DNA of 64,000 nt from assembly GCA_013178095.1 (NCBI GenBank), contig JABLXK010000002.1, positions 1 through 64,000 of the forward strand. The letters are read 5' to 3'. The DNA comes from Anaerolineae bacterium. GTDB lineage: Bacteria > Chloroflexota > Anaerolineae > Anaerolineales > Anaerolineaceae. Below, in pieces: positions 35,953-45,818 of the stretch. A model generated the notes under the pieces. That model was not told the origin of the DNA. It worked only from the letters and a program-made list of their open reading frames with translations, and searched no databases. A program made the translations under genes and the position numbers. Numbering within the stretch: position 1 is the first letter of the stretch; every line of letters starts with the position of its first letter.

Positions 35953-37407
35953 CTAATCTGCCTCTGCTTCTTGTGCTTTACTATGAGGATGGAATTTAAA
36001 TACCAACTGGTCTAGACTCATGATGATCAATGGGATTAAAAACGCAAGGTAAATATTAGGAATATTAAATGGATCATGTAAGATCAACCCCCAGCCAAGG
36101 GACACAATCACCCCAAATGCGATACTGAGAAAAGCAGCCAAGTCAGAAGTATTATCAAAGTACAATCCGTATAACAAGACAATTGTGTTTGGGATTGTGC
36201 AAGGGAATGCTGTGGAAAAAACAAATGGCATGATGTTTTCTATGCCAAATACAATAACATACCAGGCGCACACTGCTGTTGTGGTTACTATGAAGAAGGG
36301 ATAAATCCATCTCTTTGACTTCTCGGAAATCGTTATGGCTTTGCATAACAAATCTTCTACAAAAATATGTGCAAAGGAAATTGCCAGAGGCGAAAACGTT
36401 GAAATAACCGCAGCTAAAACTGCCGAAAAGAAAATTCCAGCAATGATCGGATTCACTTCATTCACTGCCTGGCCAATTGCAGAGTATATGGGCATTTCCG
36501 AAATTCTTGGACCTAAATAGGCGGCAGTGAAAATTCCAACTGAACAAGCAAGGAAGGGTGGAATTGCAGAAAAAATCCCGGCAAACCAAAAAGCCAATCT
36601 GGCATCTTTTTCAGAACGACAAGAAGCTGCTAAATTGGAGACTGTTGAAATTCCACCTAAACGAGTTGTTTTTGCCAGGATAATTTGCCCAATGACTCCC
36701 CATCCCATTCCAATGGGTGAGAGCCACATGCCTGGATTCACATTTTCTCCGGCGATTTGTGGAAGAAAATGCGGGATTGTATTCATTGCGGTTTCCCATC
36801 CACCGACAATGTGCTTCATGGCAATATACGCTAATCCAAACGCGACGATCATAGTAACACTATGGATGAGGTTTGTGACCGAAGCTCCAAGAATTCCGGA
36901 GAATGCCACCGTGCCGATGCAAACAAAAGAACTGATCAATACTGCAGTCATCATTGACATTTGAGGGGAAATTGCCTTGATTATTGTGGCTAGTGTATAT
37001 AATTCGACAACGATGACGAATACAGAATAAATTAAAAGGCTCACCAGGCTCGCAACACGAGTTCGTTCGCTAAATCGCTTACCGATTAGGGCAGGTAGTG
37101 TAATGCCCTTATTTTGAAAATAGGGGCGTGCAAATAACAATCCGGTGAGCCACCAACCCAATCCCATAGAAATAGGGAACCATACAAGATAGGTGAACCC
37201 AAATTTTATCGTATCGCCGGCAACGCCATATGTCGATACGCCACCCAGGGTAAAACCGGCTAAATAAGTGGCAGCCAGGAATGGCGAAATCTTGGTGACT
37301 ACAAAATCGTTGGAGGATTTAACCTTTTTTGATTGGATGAATCCGAGCAAGGTAGTAAATAGTAAATAGATACTAACAATAATAAGAATTATTATTTGCG
37401 AAGTCAT
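35953..37407 (-). CDS. Sodium:solute symporter family transporter
   Basis: This 484-residue protein has about 13 membrane helices. The start TLLGFIQSKKVKSSNDFVV, followed by FLAATYLAGFTLGGVSTYG, matches the first helices of SSS/SLC5 proteins. Later LAAVISTFSPLAISFAHIFVEDL is the helix with the second sodium site. The substrate is unknown. In this operon it lies between the aldolase and the AOR gene, so it may bring in a carboxylate or another intermediate of the same pathway alongside the ABC transporter. The gap to the AOR gene is 9 bases. Confidence 0.88.
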   Translation of the reverse strand: MTSQIIILIIVSIYLLFTTLLGFIQSKKVKSSNDFVVTKISPFLAATYLAGFTLGGVSTYGVAGDTIKFGFTYLVWFPISMGLGWWLTGLLFARPYFQNKGITLPALIGKRFSERTRVASLVSLLIYSVFVIVVELYTLATIIKAISPQMSMMTAVLISSFVCIGTVAFSGILGASVTNLIHSVTMIVAFGLAYIAMKHIVGGWETAMNTIPHFLPQIAGENVNPGMWLSPIGMGWGVIGQIILAKTTRLGGISTVSNLAASCRSEKDARLAFWFAGIFSAIPPFLACSVGIFTAAYLGPRISEMPIYSAIGQAVNEVNPIIAGIFFSAVLAAVISTFSPLAISFAHIFVEDLLCKAITISEKSKRWIYPFFIVTTTAVCAWYVIVFGIENIMPFVFSTAFPCTIPNTIVLLYGLYFDNTSDLAAFLSIAFGVIVSLGWGLILHDPFNIPNIYLAFLIPLIIMSLDQLVFKFHPHSKAQEAEAD

Positions 37408-37434
37408 TTATATTTAATTTTTCTAAAGAAAGAT

Positions 37435-38088
37435 CTATTTTTTCTCTTGAGGTTTCTGGTAACGAGCCATGATCTCCTGAATATTTTCTTCAGTCAGAGC
37501 TTGGGGTTTCTTTCCGGTTTGTAGGGCTAAATGATAAATTTCAGCTCCAATTTCGGTTTTATATGCATTCTGATAGGCATCATCCAGATCCTTACCGACT
37601 GCAACCATTCCATGGTTTTTCATTAATAATGACTTCAACCTTGGACGGGTTGCGAAGAATTCTGCCGCAACTTTACCAACCTCAGGGGTTCCAGGGCAAT
37701 AATATCCCATGACCGGTACTGGCCCGCCAACTGAAAATAACTCAACACATACAAGCGGAAGTTCCATTTCCACCGTCGAGAAAGCAATTGAATATACCGA
37801 ATGGGCATGGACAACAGCATTAACATCAGGTCGAGCTTTATAAATATCTGTGTGCAATGCTTTCTCGGAAGATGGTTTTTTATCGCCTTCAATTAAATTT
37901 CCATTGATATCCACTATAACAATATCATCGGGAACCATTTTTCGATACAGAATTGCGGAGGGAGTAATTGCAACATTGCCATCGGGTAAACGCACGCTGA
38001 CATTGCCGGCGGAAAGACGTATAAGTTGAATATCGACTAATGATAAGGTTGTATCGTAAACTTGCTGCTTATATTCTAAATAATTCAT
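37435..38088 (-). CDS. Class II aldolase (L-fuculose-phosphate aldolase-like)
   Basis: This 217-residue zinc aldolase has the full metal set of the fuculose/ribulose-phosphate aldolase family: E75 in KPSSEKALH, H94 and H96 in VHAHS, and H159 in LLMKNHG. SAGNVSVR near residue 26 is the phosphate-binding motif. It cleaves a ketose 1-phosphate to dihydroxyacetone phosphate and a short aldehyde (lactaldehyde or glycolaldehyde). The aldehyde could then be oxidised by the operon's AOR enzyme. The substrate is inferred only from family and the FGGY kinase in the same operon. Confidence 0.88.
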   Translation of the reverse strand: MNYLEYKQQVYDTTLSLVDIQLIRLSAGNVSVRLPDGNVAITPSAILYRKMVPDDIVIVDINGNLIEGDKKPSSEKALHTDIYKARPDVNAVVHAHSVYSIAFSTVEMELPLVCVELFSVGGPVPVMGYYCPGTPEVGKVAAEFFATRPRLKSLLMKNHGMVAVGKDLDDAYQNAYKTEIGAEIYHLALQTGKKPQALTEENIQEIMARYQKPQEKK

Positions 38089-38100
38089 TTTTTCAATCCT

Positions 38101-38841
38101 CTATCTTTTTAGTATAAAATTCATTGAGTATCGATCAGCGCGGCACCATGCTGTTGCGTGCTCTAAAGGAATATTATTCTTGGAATAGGAAATTCTTTCA
38201 GAATAAAGAATTGGTGTGCCTACTTCAATTTCCAGATATTTTGCTTCGAGATCCATCGCTGAATGAGCTTCTACAATTTGACGGCCCCATTCCACGGGTA
38301 GATTGTTTTTTGTATAAAGCTCATACAATGATTCTTTATTTAAATCTGCTTCCTCAATCCATGGGCAAAGTCCCTGGGGAATATACAACCGATGTAAGGC
38401 AATAATTTGATTGTCCTCAACAAAACGCAGGCGAAGGATATGGAAGACTTTACTCCCGGGTTGAATCATTAGTTTATCTGCAAATTCCTCTGATGCGGGA
38501 ATCAACTCTTTTTTAATTACTTTAGAGGAAGGATTCATCCCGCGTGATTTCATATCCTCATGAAAACCAGTTAAACGTGAATAATCACGGACTGCCCGCT
38601 TTGATGCAATTAAAGTACCAGTGCCTTGCTTTCGAATCAACAAACCTTCAGTAACAAGATCGTCAATTGCACTACGTACAGTCATCCGGCTGACATTGAA
38701 CATCTCTGCCAGCTCTGTTTCGGCAGGGAGAAATGAACCTATTGTCAATTCGTTTTTTCTGATCTTCTCTCGAATTTTTTCCCGAATCTGTACATAAAGG
38801 GGGACACCTTTAAGATTATCTTTATTGAGCTCCTTAAACAT
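38101..38841 (-). CDS. GntR family regulator, HutC subfamily
   Basis: This 246-residue protein has an N-terminal winged helix: VPLYVQIREKIREKI, then SFLPAETELAEMFNVSRMTVRSAIDDLVTEGLLIRKQGTGT. The UTRA ligand domain follows (SRLTGFHEDMKSRG, then the long beta-rich part). The ATG at 38841 has GGAGG. It is encoded inside the operon, between the dehydrogenase and aldolase genes. A GTNTANAC-type sequence, the usual HutC-family operator core, overlaps the operon promoter at 47002-47044, so the protein probably represses its own operon until a sugar phosphate binds the UTRA domain. Confidence 0.92.
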   Translation of the reverse strand: MFKELNKDNLKGVPLYVQIREKIREKIRKNELTIGSFLPAETELAEMFNVSRMTVRSAIDDLVTEGLLIRKQGTGTLIASKRAVRDYSRLTGFHEDMKSRGMNPSSKVIKKELIPASEEFADKLMIQPGSKVFHILRLRFVEDNQIIALHRLYIPQGLCPWIEEADLNKESLYELYTKNNLPVEWGRQIVEAHSAMDLEAKYLEIEVGTPILYSERISYSKNNIPLEHATAWCRADRYSMNFILKR

Positions 38842-38860
38842 CTACTTCCTCCCAGCGAAT

Positions 38861-39883
38861 TTATTTCGATCTGCACTTGTTGAATTTTTCTCTGGATTTC
38901 TCAAGTGCAGCAGGGTTGATTATATTACTGGGCGTTTTACCTTCGAGAAATTGGATCAATGAATTCACGCCAATTTCACATTGGTGGTTTACAACATCCA
39001 AGGTCGCTCCACCAATATGCGGGGTACAAATAACATTAGGAATGTGGAACAATGGATAATTCGCGTCCAAGGGTTCAGTGTGATAGACATCGATTGCCGC
39101 TCCAGCGATTTTTCCTGATTTCAGGAAATCAATCAGCTCACTCTCAATGAATACTGCTGCTCTTGAGGTATTAATCAGGTAAGCGCTGGATTTCATCAGC
39201 GATAATTCTTTTAGACCATAAATTCCTTTTGTTTCATTATTAAGCGGTAAATGCAGGGAAACGAAATCGGATTGACGGAAAACATCTTCTTTGCTTACCA
39301 ATTCGATCCCATATTTGATGATTTCATCTTTTTTAACATAGGGATCGTAGCCGATTATTCTTGTCTTGAATCCAGCCAATCTCTCAGCGACTAATTTTCC
39401 GATTGCACCCAATCCGATCAATCCAATTGTTTTTCCAGGAAGATCATATCCCTGATGCGTGTTATACATCCAATATTTCCCCTCTTTAGTCCATAATCCT
39501 GCTTCCATGGCTTTAATTGCAGGAATAACCTTTCTTGATGCCATTATCATGAAGGCGATTGTTAAATCTGCCACAGCATCTGCATTTCTACCTGGAGTAT
39601 TCATAATGACGATACCAAGCTCAGTTGCCAATTTCACATCAATGTTTATGACAGTACCGCGAAAATCCGCAATAGCGAATAAGTTAGGGTTTTGCAGTAA
39701 GGTTTCATTACTGATCATGTCTGATTCGGTAATAATCACATGCGCATTTTTAGAACGATCTCGAAAATCTTCGGGTGATAACAAACCTTTTTCTGACCAC
39801 TCGTAATGATCTATATGTTCAAAATATGGAGACAATTTCTCCAACCAATGTGTGCTAATTCGTGATGAAATAAAAATGTCCAT
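38861..39883 (-). CDS. D-isomer specific 2-hydroxyacid dehydrogenase
   Basis: This 340-residue NAD(P)-dependent dehydrogenase has the Rossmann motif TIGLIGLGAIGKLVAERL (about 153-170). The substrate-binding Arg is in NTSRAAV, the catalytic Glu region in YHTEPLDANYPL, and the catalytic His in CTPHIGGAT. It resembles phosphoglycerate/glyoxylate dehydrogenases but lacks the serine-binding ACT domain. It would interconvert a 2-hydroxyacid and 2-oxoacid in the pathway encoded by this operon. It is 19 bases from the GntR gene and 15 from the amidohydrolase gene. Confidence 0.9.
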   Translation of the reverse strand: MDIFISSRISTHWLEKLSPYFEHIDHYEWSEKGLLSPEDFRDRSKNAHVIITESDMISNETLLQNPNLFAIADFRGTVINIDVKLATELGIVIMNTPGRNADAVADLTIAFMIMASRKVIPAIKAMEAGLWTKEGKYWMYNTHQGYDLPGKTIGLIGLGAIGKLVAERLAGFKTRIIGYDPYVKKDEIIKYGIELVSKEDVFRQSDFVSLHLPLNNETKGIYGLKELSLMKSSAYLINTSRAAVFIESELIDFLKSGKIAGAAIDVYHTEPLDANYPLFHIPNVICTPHIGGATLDVVNHQCEIGVNSLIQFLEGKTPSNIINPAALEKSREKFNKCRSK

Positions 39884-39898
39884 AAAGTTCCTTAATAA

Positions 39899-40768
39899 TC
39901 AATCGTTGATGATATGTAAAAGATTGAGCGATGTTATTGCTTCGTATTCTGAATCGGTAATGATGGGTATATTCGAATTTGGAAGCGTTCTCTCATGGCG
40001 AATTGTATTCAAAGCATTTAGGCCTATTAATGGATCGAACACCGGATAATCGCTACTAAATAGAAGACGTTTAACACCATCTGCATAAATCTTTATCCAG
40101 GCTAGTGCATTTTCGAGTAGGAGAGTACCTCCAACACGGCCTTCATTTGCGCAAATATCAGCGTAAACATTTTTATGTTTTCTAAGTAAAAGGGCAGTAT
40201 CTTGATAGTACGGCCGGCCCATGTGGGCAACGATGATCTTTAGCTCAGGGAATTTGACAGCCACATCATCCAACAGGATGGGATGGCTGTATTTGTCTGA
40301 ATGGCTGGGTAAACTTGCGCCGGTGTGAAATAAGACCGGAAAGTTGTGATCCTGACAATATTGATAGATGGGGAAAAGGGTATCAGAATTGCAGAAGCAC
40401 TCCTGCAGGCTGGGATGGATTTTCAAACCCTTAAATCCCAATTCGACTTGACAGCGGTTGAGTTCCCTGAGTGAATCCTGTATTTTGTCAGGATTGATGA
40501 TAGCGAAACCGATCAACCGATCCGGATAGCTTCGGATATAACTCGCAGTCATATCGTTCAGCTTCTGCCATTCACCATTCGGCGGCATGAATGTAAGCGG
40601 GAAGACCACACCTCGATTGATTTCGCAGCGATCCAGGTTAGCGATAACGCCTTCGGGCGAGATTTTTTGTCGGATATCATTCCAAATATTTTTTTGCTTT
40701 AGGAACTGCACCATATCAGGAGTCAGCAATTCCTCCCGACCAATGTGCATATGTGAATCAATAATCAT
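39899..40768 (-). CDS. Amidohydrolase family metal-dependent hydrolase (TIM barrel)
   Basis: This 289-residue protein starts at ATG 40768, two bases after the kinase stop, with GGAG in front. It has the amidohydrolase-2 layout: IDSHMHIG at the N-terminus (H-x-H), GLKIHPSLQ with the metal-bridging position, VLFHTGAS, VAHMGRP, and SSDYPVFDP near the C-terminus. Such enzymes hydrolyse lactones, amides or decarboxylate. A sugar lactonase or decarboxylase role in this operon is plausible but not proved by the sequence. Confidence 0.85.
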   Translation of the reverse strand: MIIDSHMHIGREELLTPDMVQFLKQKNIWNDIRQKISPEGVIANLDRCEINRGVVFPLTFMPPNGEWQKLNDMTASYIRSYPDRLIGFAIINPDKIQDSLRELNRCQVELGFKGLKIHPSLQECFCNSDTLFPIYQYCQDHNFPVLFHTGASLPSHSDKYSHPILLDDVAVKFPELKIIVAHMGRPYYQDTALLLRKHKNVYADICANEGRVGGTLLLENALAWIKIYADGVKRLLFSSDYPVFDPLIGLNALNTIRHERTLPNSNIPIITDSEYEAITSLNLLHIIND

Positions 40769-40770
40769 GG

Positions 40771-42294
40771 TCACTCCACAAGAATGTTTTTCCCATACAT
40801 TTCTACGTATCGTTCTTTCCAATCGTAAAAAACATCCTGATATTGATGAACTCTTTCAATTTCAGGCGATTGGATTTTTCCGTATCGAACGAGGGCTTTT
40901 ACACCTTCCGACATGTTAGAGTAGATTCCAACTCCAACTCCTGCACAAATTGCAGCACCAATTGCGCTGCCTTCTTTTTGTTCAGGAACTCTCACTACTG
41001 TCTCCAGGACGTTGGAAAGGGCTTCAACCATAACCGGGCTTTTTGATAAACCACCACTGGCATGCAAAGAAACCATTTTCCTGTTAGCTGCCTTTTGAAG
41101 CCGGTCAGCATTCAGTTTCACCCCAAAACTGACGGCCTCAATTGCGGCACGGCTAAAATCGCCGCGCGAATTTCTTCCGGGGGTGGTTGGCAATTTTATT
41201 GTGAAACCACCGGGGCATTCAAATTCCAGATGATGGTAATTCGGCAAGCGCGGACCTAGATATGCTCTTATTTGGTTGGCGCCAATCGGGGATTCCAAAG
41301 CATCGTGCGACATTTTGGTGTAAACGTCGCCGGTATCTTCGGAATAAAATACATCGCGAACCCAACGATATGTTTGCCCGGCTTCCATGCTCGTGGATTC
41401 AATAACCCATTTATCAGGTATGATGTGGCAACCGCTCCAAATTAACTCGGGCTTGGCAAAAACAGGATTGGGGACGACCATCTGCAAAGGGCCATAAGTA
41501 CCAAGTACAACTCCCATGCCACCATCTTCAATCACTCCTGATCCCAATAATCCACATTGGCTGTCAGCACCGCCCAGAATCACTGGCGTTCCAACAGCAA
41601 GCCCTGTTTCTTCAGCTGCAACTGTAGTGACCACCCCAATTTGAGTTCCTGATTCATACACCGGAGGAAGAATGCGAGAATCAATGCCCATTTCTTCGAC
41701 CAGGTGATTGTTCCATTTTCGGCTATTCAGGTTGACGAATAGAGTTTCAATTCCATTGGAGGGTTCAGTTGCCGTAACGCCGCAGAGGCGGTAAAGAATC
41801 CAATTATTTAATAAAACAACGGATGAAATTGCATCAAATATCTTTGGTTTATTTTGTTTAAACCATAGCAATCGATAAGGCAGGAACATCGGAAAAGGCC
41901 AATGCCCACAATTTTTATGGATTTTTTCGGCGAACCTTTTTTCGAAATCATCTTTATTATCGGGGTATCGCATGTCCAAATTTGGCCCGGCATAAATTTC
42001 CTCGCCACTCTTATTGAGAAAAACAACACCCTCGCGTTGACTGGTGGAACTGATGGCGATTATGCTGGAAGGAGATATTCCCGATTTATGCAGCGTCTCC
42101 TGGATTAAGCATGAGAGAATTTTCCAGAAGACTCCGGGATTGAATTCTGAACCACCCGGTTGAGCTTCAGGGGGGTATTCATACTCCCATTCTTTATACG
42201 ATTCAAAGCTGATTTTGCCATCCGTGGAAACCAGATAACACCTGCCGGCGCCTGTTCCAAAATCCAGAGAGAGGAGATATTCTTTGTGAGTCAT
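40771..42294 (-). CDS. FGGY family carbohydrate kinase
   Basis: This 507-residue kinase has the N-terminal phosphate-1 motif SLDFGTGAGRCYLV. The FGGY signature-1 region is near residues 140-160 (MFLPYRLLWFKQ). Adenosine-motif sequences include VILGGADSQCGLLGSG and LHASGGLSKSPVMVEALSNVL. By eye it is closer to autoinducer-2 kinase/xylulokinase-type members than to glycerol kinase. It phosphorylates the sugar or polyol imported by the adjacent ABC transporter, supplying the phosphate ester for the aldolase. The exact substrate cannot be read from the sequence. Confidence 0.9.
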   Translation of the reverse strand: MTHKEYLLSLDFGTGAGRCYLVSTDGKISFESYKEWEYEYPPEAQPGGSEFNPGVFWKILSCLIQETLHKSGISPSSIIAISSTSQREGVVFLNKSGEEIYAGPNLDMRYPDNKDDFEKRFAEKIHKNCGHWPFPMFLPYRLLWFKQNKPKIFDAISSVVLLNNWILYRLCGVTATEPSNGIETLFVNLNSRKWNNHLVEEMGIDSRILPPVYESGTQIGVVTTVAAEETGLAVGTPVILGGADSQCGLLGSGVIEDGGMGVVLGTYGPLQMVVPNPVFAKPELIWSGCHIIPDKWVIESTSMEAGQTYRWVRDVFYSEDTGDVYTKMSHDALESPIGANQIRAYLGPRLPNYHHLEFECPGGFTIKLPTTPGRNSRGDFSRAAIEAVSFGVKLNADRLQKAANRKMVSLHASGGLSKSPVMVEALSNVLETVVRVPEQKEGSAIGAAICAGVGVGIYSNMSEGVKALVRYGKIQSPEIERVHQYQDVFYDWKERYVEMYGKNILVE

Positions 42295-42315
42295 CTTAAA
42301 TCCTTTCGCTGCAAG

Positions 42316-43308
42316 TTAGTTCTCCCCACGAACGACTTTTTGAATGCCGCTTACCAGGATGATTCCTAATAACAAACCACCTTTAATAATCTTGACGTAT
42401 TCGGGCGTTACACCAAGAATGAACATCCCATTGATGATCATATAGATAAACAATGCGCTAAAAATCGTACCTTGTACGGAAAATCTACCGAAGATTGTCT
42501 TGCCAAGAATTGGAAGTAAGAAACCATCAATCTGGTAACTTTCTCCGCTGCCTACTCTGGCCAATCCCTCATTGGCGGTTAACATGATTCCAGTTAATGC
42601 ACAGCAGAAACCGCAAATAACGTATGTCAACCAGGTATAGAATCTATAAGGAATACCGGAAAAATTGGAAGCGTTGAGATTCATGCCAACTGCTTTAATA
42701 AAGCGGCCATACATCGAATGATCCAGAAAAATATAAAGAATGAGGAATACAGCTAAGCAAATTCCAATCTGGAATAAAGGATTCACTCCCAAATTCGATA
42801 CATTTCGAGGAAGCATCAGGTAGGTGCCGGAAACAGAAACTAATGAAATTAAATACTGCAGACCATGTGCAAGAAACACTACGGATAGTGTTACGACAAA
42901 GGGACTAATCCCTGCATAGGCTACCAATCCGCCATTTATTGCACCTATTAACCCTCCTATAATTAATGCAGTGAGCAACATCAATGGGAAAGGGAGATCA
43001 AATTGAGCAGAGGAAGCGGCGGCAGCCAATCCAGCCAAGCCGGCAATATTGGCTATCGACAAATCGATCCCGCCGCCGGTCATAACGATAGTCATTCCCA
43101 TGGCAATCACGGCTGAGATAGAGGCTGGCATGGCTAAATTGCGAACCAGGTTTGTTTTACTTAAAAAACTCGGCGCCTTGATTGTAAAAATTGTAAAGAC
43201 TAAGGCAAAAACAATGAAACCGGAAATTAGTCCGTAATTAATATGCGCTTTTTTCCCAGCCAAGGTACTTTTTGCCTGATTTGTTATTTTCATATTTGAG
43301 GTTTCCAT
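42316..43308 (-). CDS. Sugar ABC transporter permease (RbsC family), second permease
   Basis: This 330-residue protein has about nine membrane helices. RbsC-type motifs are IAMGMTIVMTGGGIDLSIANIAGLAG and the cytoplasmic coupling segment GMNLNASNFSGI, followed by CALTGIML. It pairs with the adjacent permease gene; two different permeases suggest a heterodimeric channel, as in the Lsr or rhamnose systems. An ATG at 43293 is an alternative start. The downstream FGGY kinase gene is 21 bases away. Confidence 0.9.
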   Translation of the reverse strand: METSNMKITNQAKSTLAGKKAHINYGLISGFIVFALVFTIFTIKAPSFLSKTNLVRNLAMPASISAVIAMGMTIVMTGGGIDLSIANIAGLAGLAAAASSAQFDLPFPLMLLTALIIGGLIGAINGGLVAYAGISPFVVTLSVVFLAHGLQYLISLVSVSGTYLMLPRNVSNLGVNPLFQIGICLAVFLILYIFLDHSMYGRFIKAVGMNLNASNFSGIPYRFYTWLTYVICGFCCALTGIMLTANEGLARVGSGESYQIDGFLLPILGKTIFGRFSVQGTIFSALFIYMIINGMFILGVTPEYVKIIKGGLLLGIILVSGIQKVVRGEN

Positions 43309-43328
43309 ATTCGCTGCTCGCTTGCTCT

Positions 43329-44282
43329 TCAGAACTTGATCTGAATAATTTCTTTTTTACCAAAATTGGCCAGATAGATTGCCGAGATCAGGATGACACC
43401 GTTTGCCATAGGTACAGACCAGATTGGAAGCTGCATAAGAACAAAAGCATTGTCAATCATGGCCAATAATAGCGAAGCAAGAAAGACTCCCGGAATATTC
43501 GGCCTTCCCATTCCGAGAAAGGTCTGGCCTACAAACGCCACCGTCATTACCGGCATCAACAAATTGGAACCTGAAGTAGCAAGCGCCCCCGACATTCGGG
43601 CGGTTGTTAAAATTGAGCCAATCGCAAAAATTGCACCGCCAATTAGGAAAGCGCAGGTTTTGTAGACTTTGGGATTCAATCCTGATGCCCTGGTGGATTC
43701 AGGATCGGTGCCGACAGCCCTTAACCGAAGCCCAAAGGCTGAGTATTCACTGATGATAAACAAAATCACGAAAAGTATTATGTAAAAGATAACGATACGG
43801 GGAAAAGGGCCCACATTCCCGAAAATCCACTCTCGATTGAGCTGTTCCTCGGCCAGGAAAACATTCTTCCCCCCGGTCAATACATACCAAATTCCCTGCA
43901 AAAGAAACATCATGGCAATGGTGGTGATATAAGAAACCAATTTAAATTGTGTCACTAATTGAGAGACTACTAAGGAAATCAATAACCCGATTCCGATTAC
44001 GCAAATAATCGAAAAACCATATGAGGTGTTTCTTGATAAAAGGGCAGCAAAAACTGCACCTTCCAATGGAATTGACCCGGCATAGGATAAGTCTATTTCA
44101 CCTGCGATCATAATGTATGCCAAACCAAATCCAACAATACCAAGAATGGTTGATTGAACCAGGAGATTCATCAAATTATCCAAGAGCAGGAATGATTTCG
44201 CGAAAATTGAGAAAATAATGAATAGCAGAATAAGCATTCCAAAAACTGCATATTTCTGCAGTACTTGACTATTTACTTTCAT
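43329..44282 (-). CDS. Sugar ABC transporter permease (RbsC family), first permease
   Basis: This 317-residue protein has about nine membrane helices with the RbsC signature GFGLAYIMIAGEIDLSYAGSIPLEGA and the coupling segment GTDPESTRASGL. The start codon overlaps the stop of the ATPase gene by one base (TAATG), so translation is coupled. It forms the membrane channel together with the second permease. Confidence 0.9.
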   Translation of the reverse strand: MKVNSQVLQKYAVFGMLILLFIIFSIFAKSFLLLDNLMNLLVQSTILGIVGFGLAYIMIAGEIDLSYAGSIPLEGAVFAALLSRNTSYGFSIICVIGIGLLISLVVSQLVTQFKLVSYITTIAMMFLLQGIWYVLTGGKNVFLAEEQLNREWIFGNVGPFPRIVIFYIILFVILFIISEYSAFGLRLRAVGTDPESTRASGLNPKVYKTCAFLIGGAIFAIGSILTTARMSGALATSGSNLLMPVMTVAFVGQTFLGMGRPNIPGVFLASLLLAMIDNAFVLMQLPIWSVPMANGVILISAIYLANFGKKEIIQIKF

Positions 44283-45778
44283 TAAGAGATACCTCCCATG
44301 GAAAATAACGAAGCTTCTTCCAGATTTGTTTGATGTGGATCAAGTTCAGTAATAATAGAACCCTTGTACATGACCAACAACCTATCACTGACTTGAAGTC
44401 CTTCTTCAGTGTCGCTCGTGACAAACAAAACACCTGCCCCATTATTAGCCAATTCGTGCATGAGGTCATATATTTCAGATTTGCCTTGCACATCAACACC
44501 GACGGTCGGTTCATCAAAGATAAAAATTTGACTTTCTGTGCATAACCATTTAGCCAAGACTACTTTTTGCTGATTTCCCCCGCTCAATTCCTTTGCATTT
44601 TTGTTGATTGATGGGGTGGCGACCTTTAATTTTTCAACTAAATCACCCACAGTCTGTTTCTCTTTCTTTTTATTCACTAAACCTAAAGAAGAACAGAATC
44701 TATTCAACCCGGATAGCGTAATATTTTCCCTGATTGTATGATCGAGGATCAATCCTTGATATTTTCGATCCTCCGGACACAAAGCGATTCCCCTCCCAAT
44801 CGCCTTTTGTGGTTGGATATTTTGGACCTTTTCACCCTTGATCTTTATTACGCCACTTTTAGACGGGTCAATACCGAATATTACGCGAACCATTTCAGTT
44901 TTCCCCGCGCCTACTGCACCTACTAATCCCAGTACTTCGCCAGCGTGGAGTTGGAAAGTAACATTGTCAAAACCGGAACCAGAAAGCGCCTCTGTTTCAA
45001 GAAGAAGATTCCCCAAGTTCTTCTTTCTGGAATATTTTTTCATTTGAACATCTTCACCAACCATGTATTGAACTAATTGGCGTGGCGAGATGGATTTTGC
45101 GTCATCAGTTTTTATTAAATTGCCGTCTCGAAGGACCGTTATTCTATTTGAGATCCGATAGATTTCATTTAGCCGATGAGAAACGTAAATGATACTGATC
45201 CCATTACTGCGCATTTTTTCAAGGATCACAAAGAGTTTATTGGAGTCTTCAAGTCCCAAGCGGCTGGTTGGTTCATCAAGCACCAGTAAGGATGGGTTTT
45301 GATCCAAAGCTTTTGCGATTGCTACGATCTGTTGTTTAGCTGCCGATAGATCTTTTACCAATATATCAACATCGATATCGGTGGCATCCAGGCGAGCCAG
45401 AGCCGTTTTCGCTCTGGCTCGCATTTCGTTTTTATTGATTAATCCGGGGAATTGAGTAAGCTCTCTACCAATAAATAGATTCTGCGAAACTGTAAGGTTC
45501 TGAAACAGGTTCAATTCCTGATAGATAAAACTGATACCCTTGTTCATCACCTGATGAGGAGTCCATCTTGAAAATTCTGTATTGTTAATCTTGATTGTGC
45601 CTTTATCAGGGTGGTAAATTCCGGCAAGGATTTTCAACAAAGTTGATTTTCCTGCGCCATTTTGACCAACCAGGGCGTGGATTTCACCTTTCCGCACATC
45701 AAAACTCACATTCTTCAAAGCATGCACGCCGGGAAATTGTTTATCGACGTTGCGCATCTCCAATACAGTTTCAGCCAC
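44282..45778 (-). CDS. Sugar ABC transporter ATP-binding protein (RbsA/MglA family)
   Basis: This 498-residue protein has two fused nucleotide-binding domains. Domain 1 has Walker A GQNGAGKS near residue 38, signature-like LSAAKQQ, Walker B LLVLDEPTS and the switch His in YVSHRL. Domain 2 has Walker A GAVGAGKT, a canonical LSGGNQQK signature and FIFDEPTVGVD, but Ser in place of the switch His (VTSDTEE), as is usual in second domains of this family. It powers import by the two permeases and binding protein of this operon. Confidence 0.93.
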   Translation of the reverse strand: MAETVLEMRNVDKQFPGVHALKNVSFDVRKGEIHALVGQNGAGKSTLLKILAGIYHPDKGTIKINNTEFSRWTPHQVMNKGISFIYQELNLFQNLTVSQNLFIGRELTQFPGLINKNEMRARAKTALARLDATDIDVDILVKDLSAAKQQIVAIAKALDQNPSLLVLDEPTSRLGLEDSNKLFVILEKMRSNGISIIYVSHRLNEIYRISNRITVLRDGNLIKTDDAKSISPRQLVQYMVGEDVQMKKYSRKKNLGNLLLETEALSGSGFDNVTFQLHAGEVLGLVGAVGAGKTEMVRVIFGIDPSKSGVIKIKGEKVQNIQPQKAIGRGIALCPEDRKYQGLILDHTIRENITLSGLNRFCSSLGLVNKKKEKQTVGDLVEKLKVATPSINKNAKELSGGNQQKVVLAKWLCTESQIFIFDEPTVGVDVQGKSEIYDLMHELANNGAGVLFVTSDTEEGLQVSDRLLVMYKGSIITELDPHQTNLEEASLFSMGGIS

Positions 45779-45818
45779 GAGATTTCTCCTGTTCTCCGGA
45801 TTTATAAAAAGCTTTCTA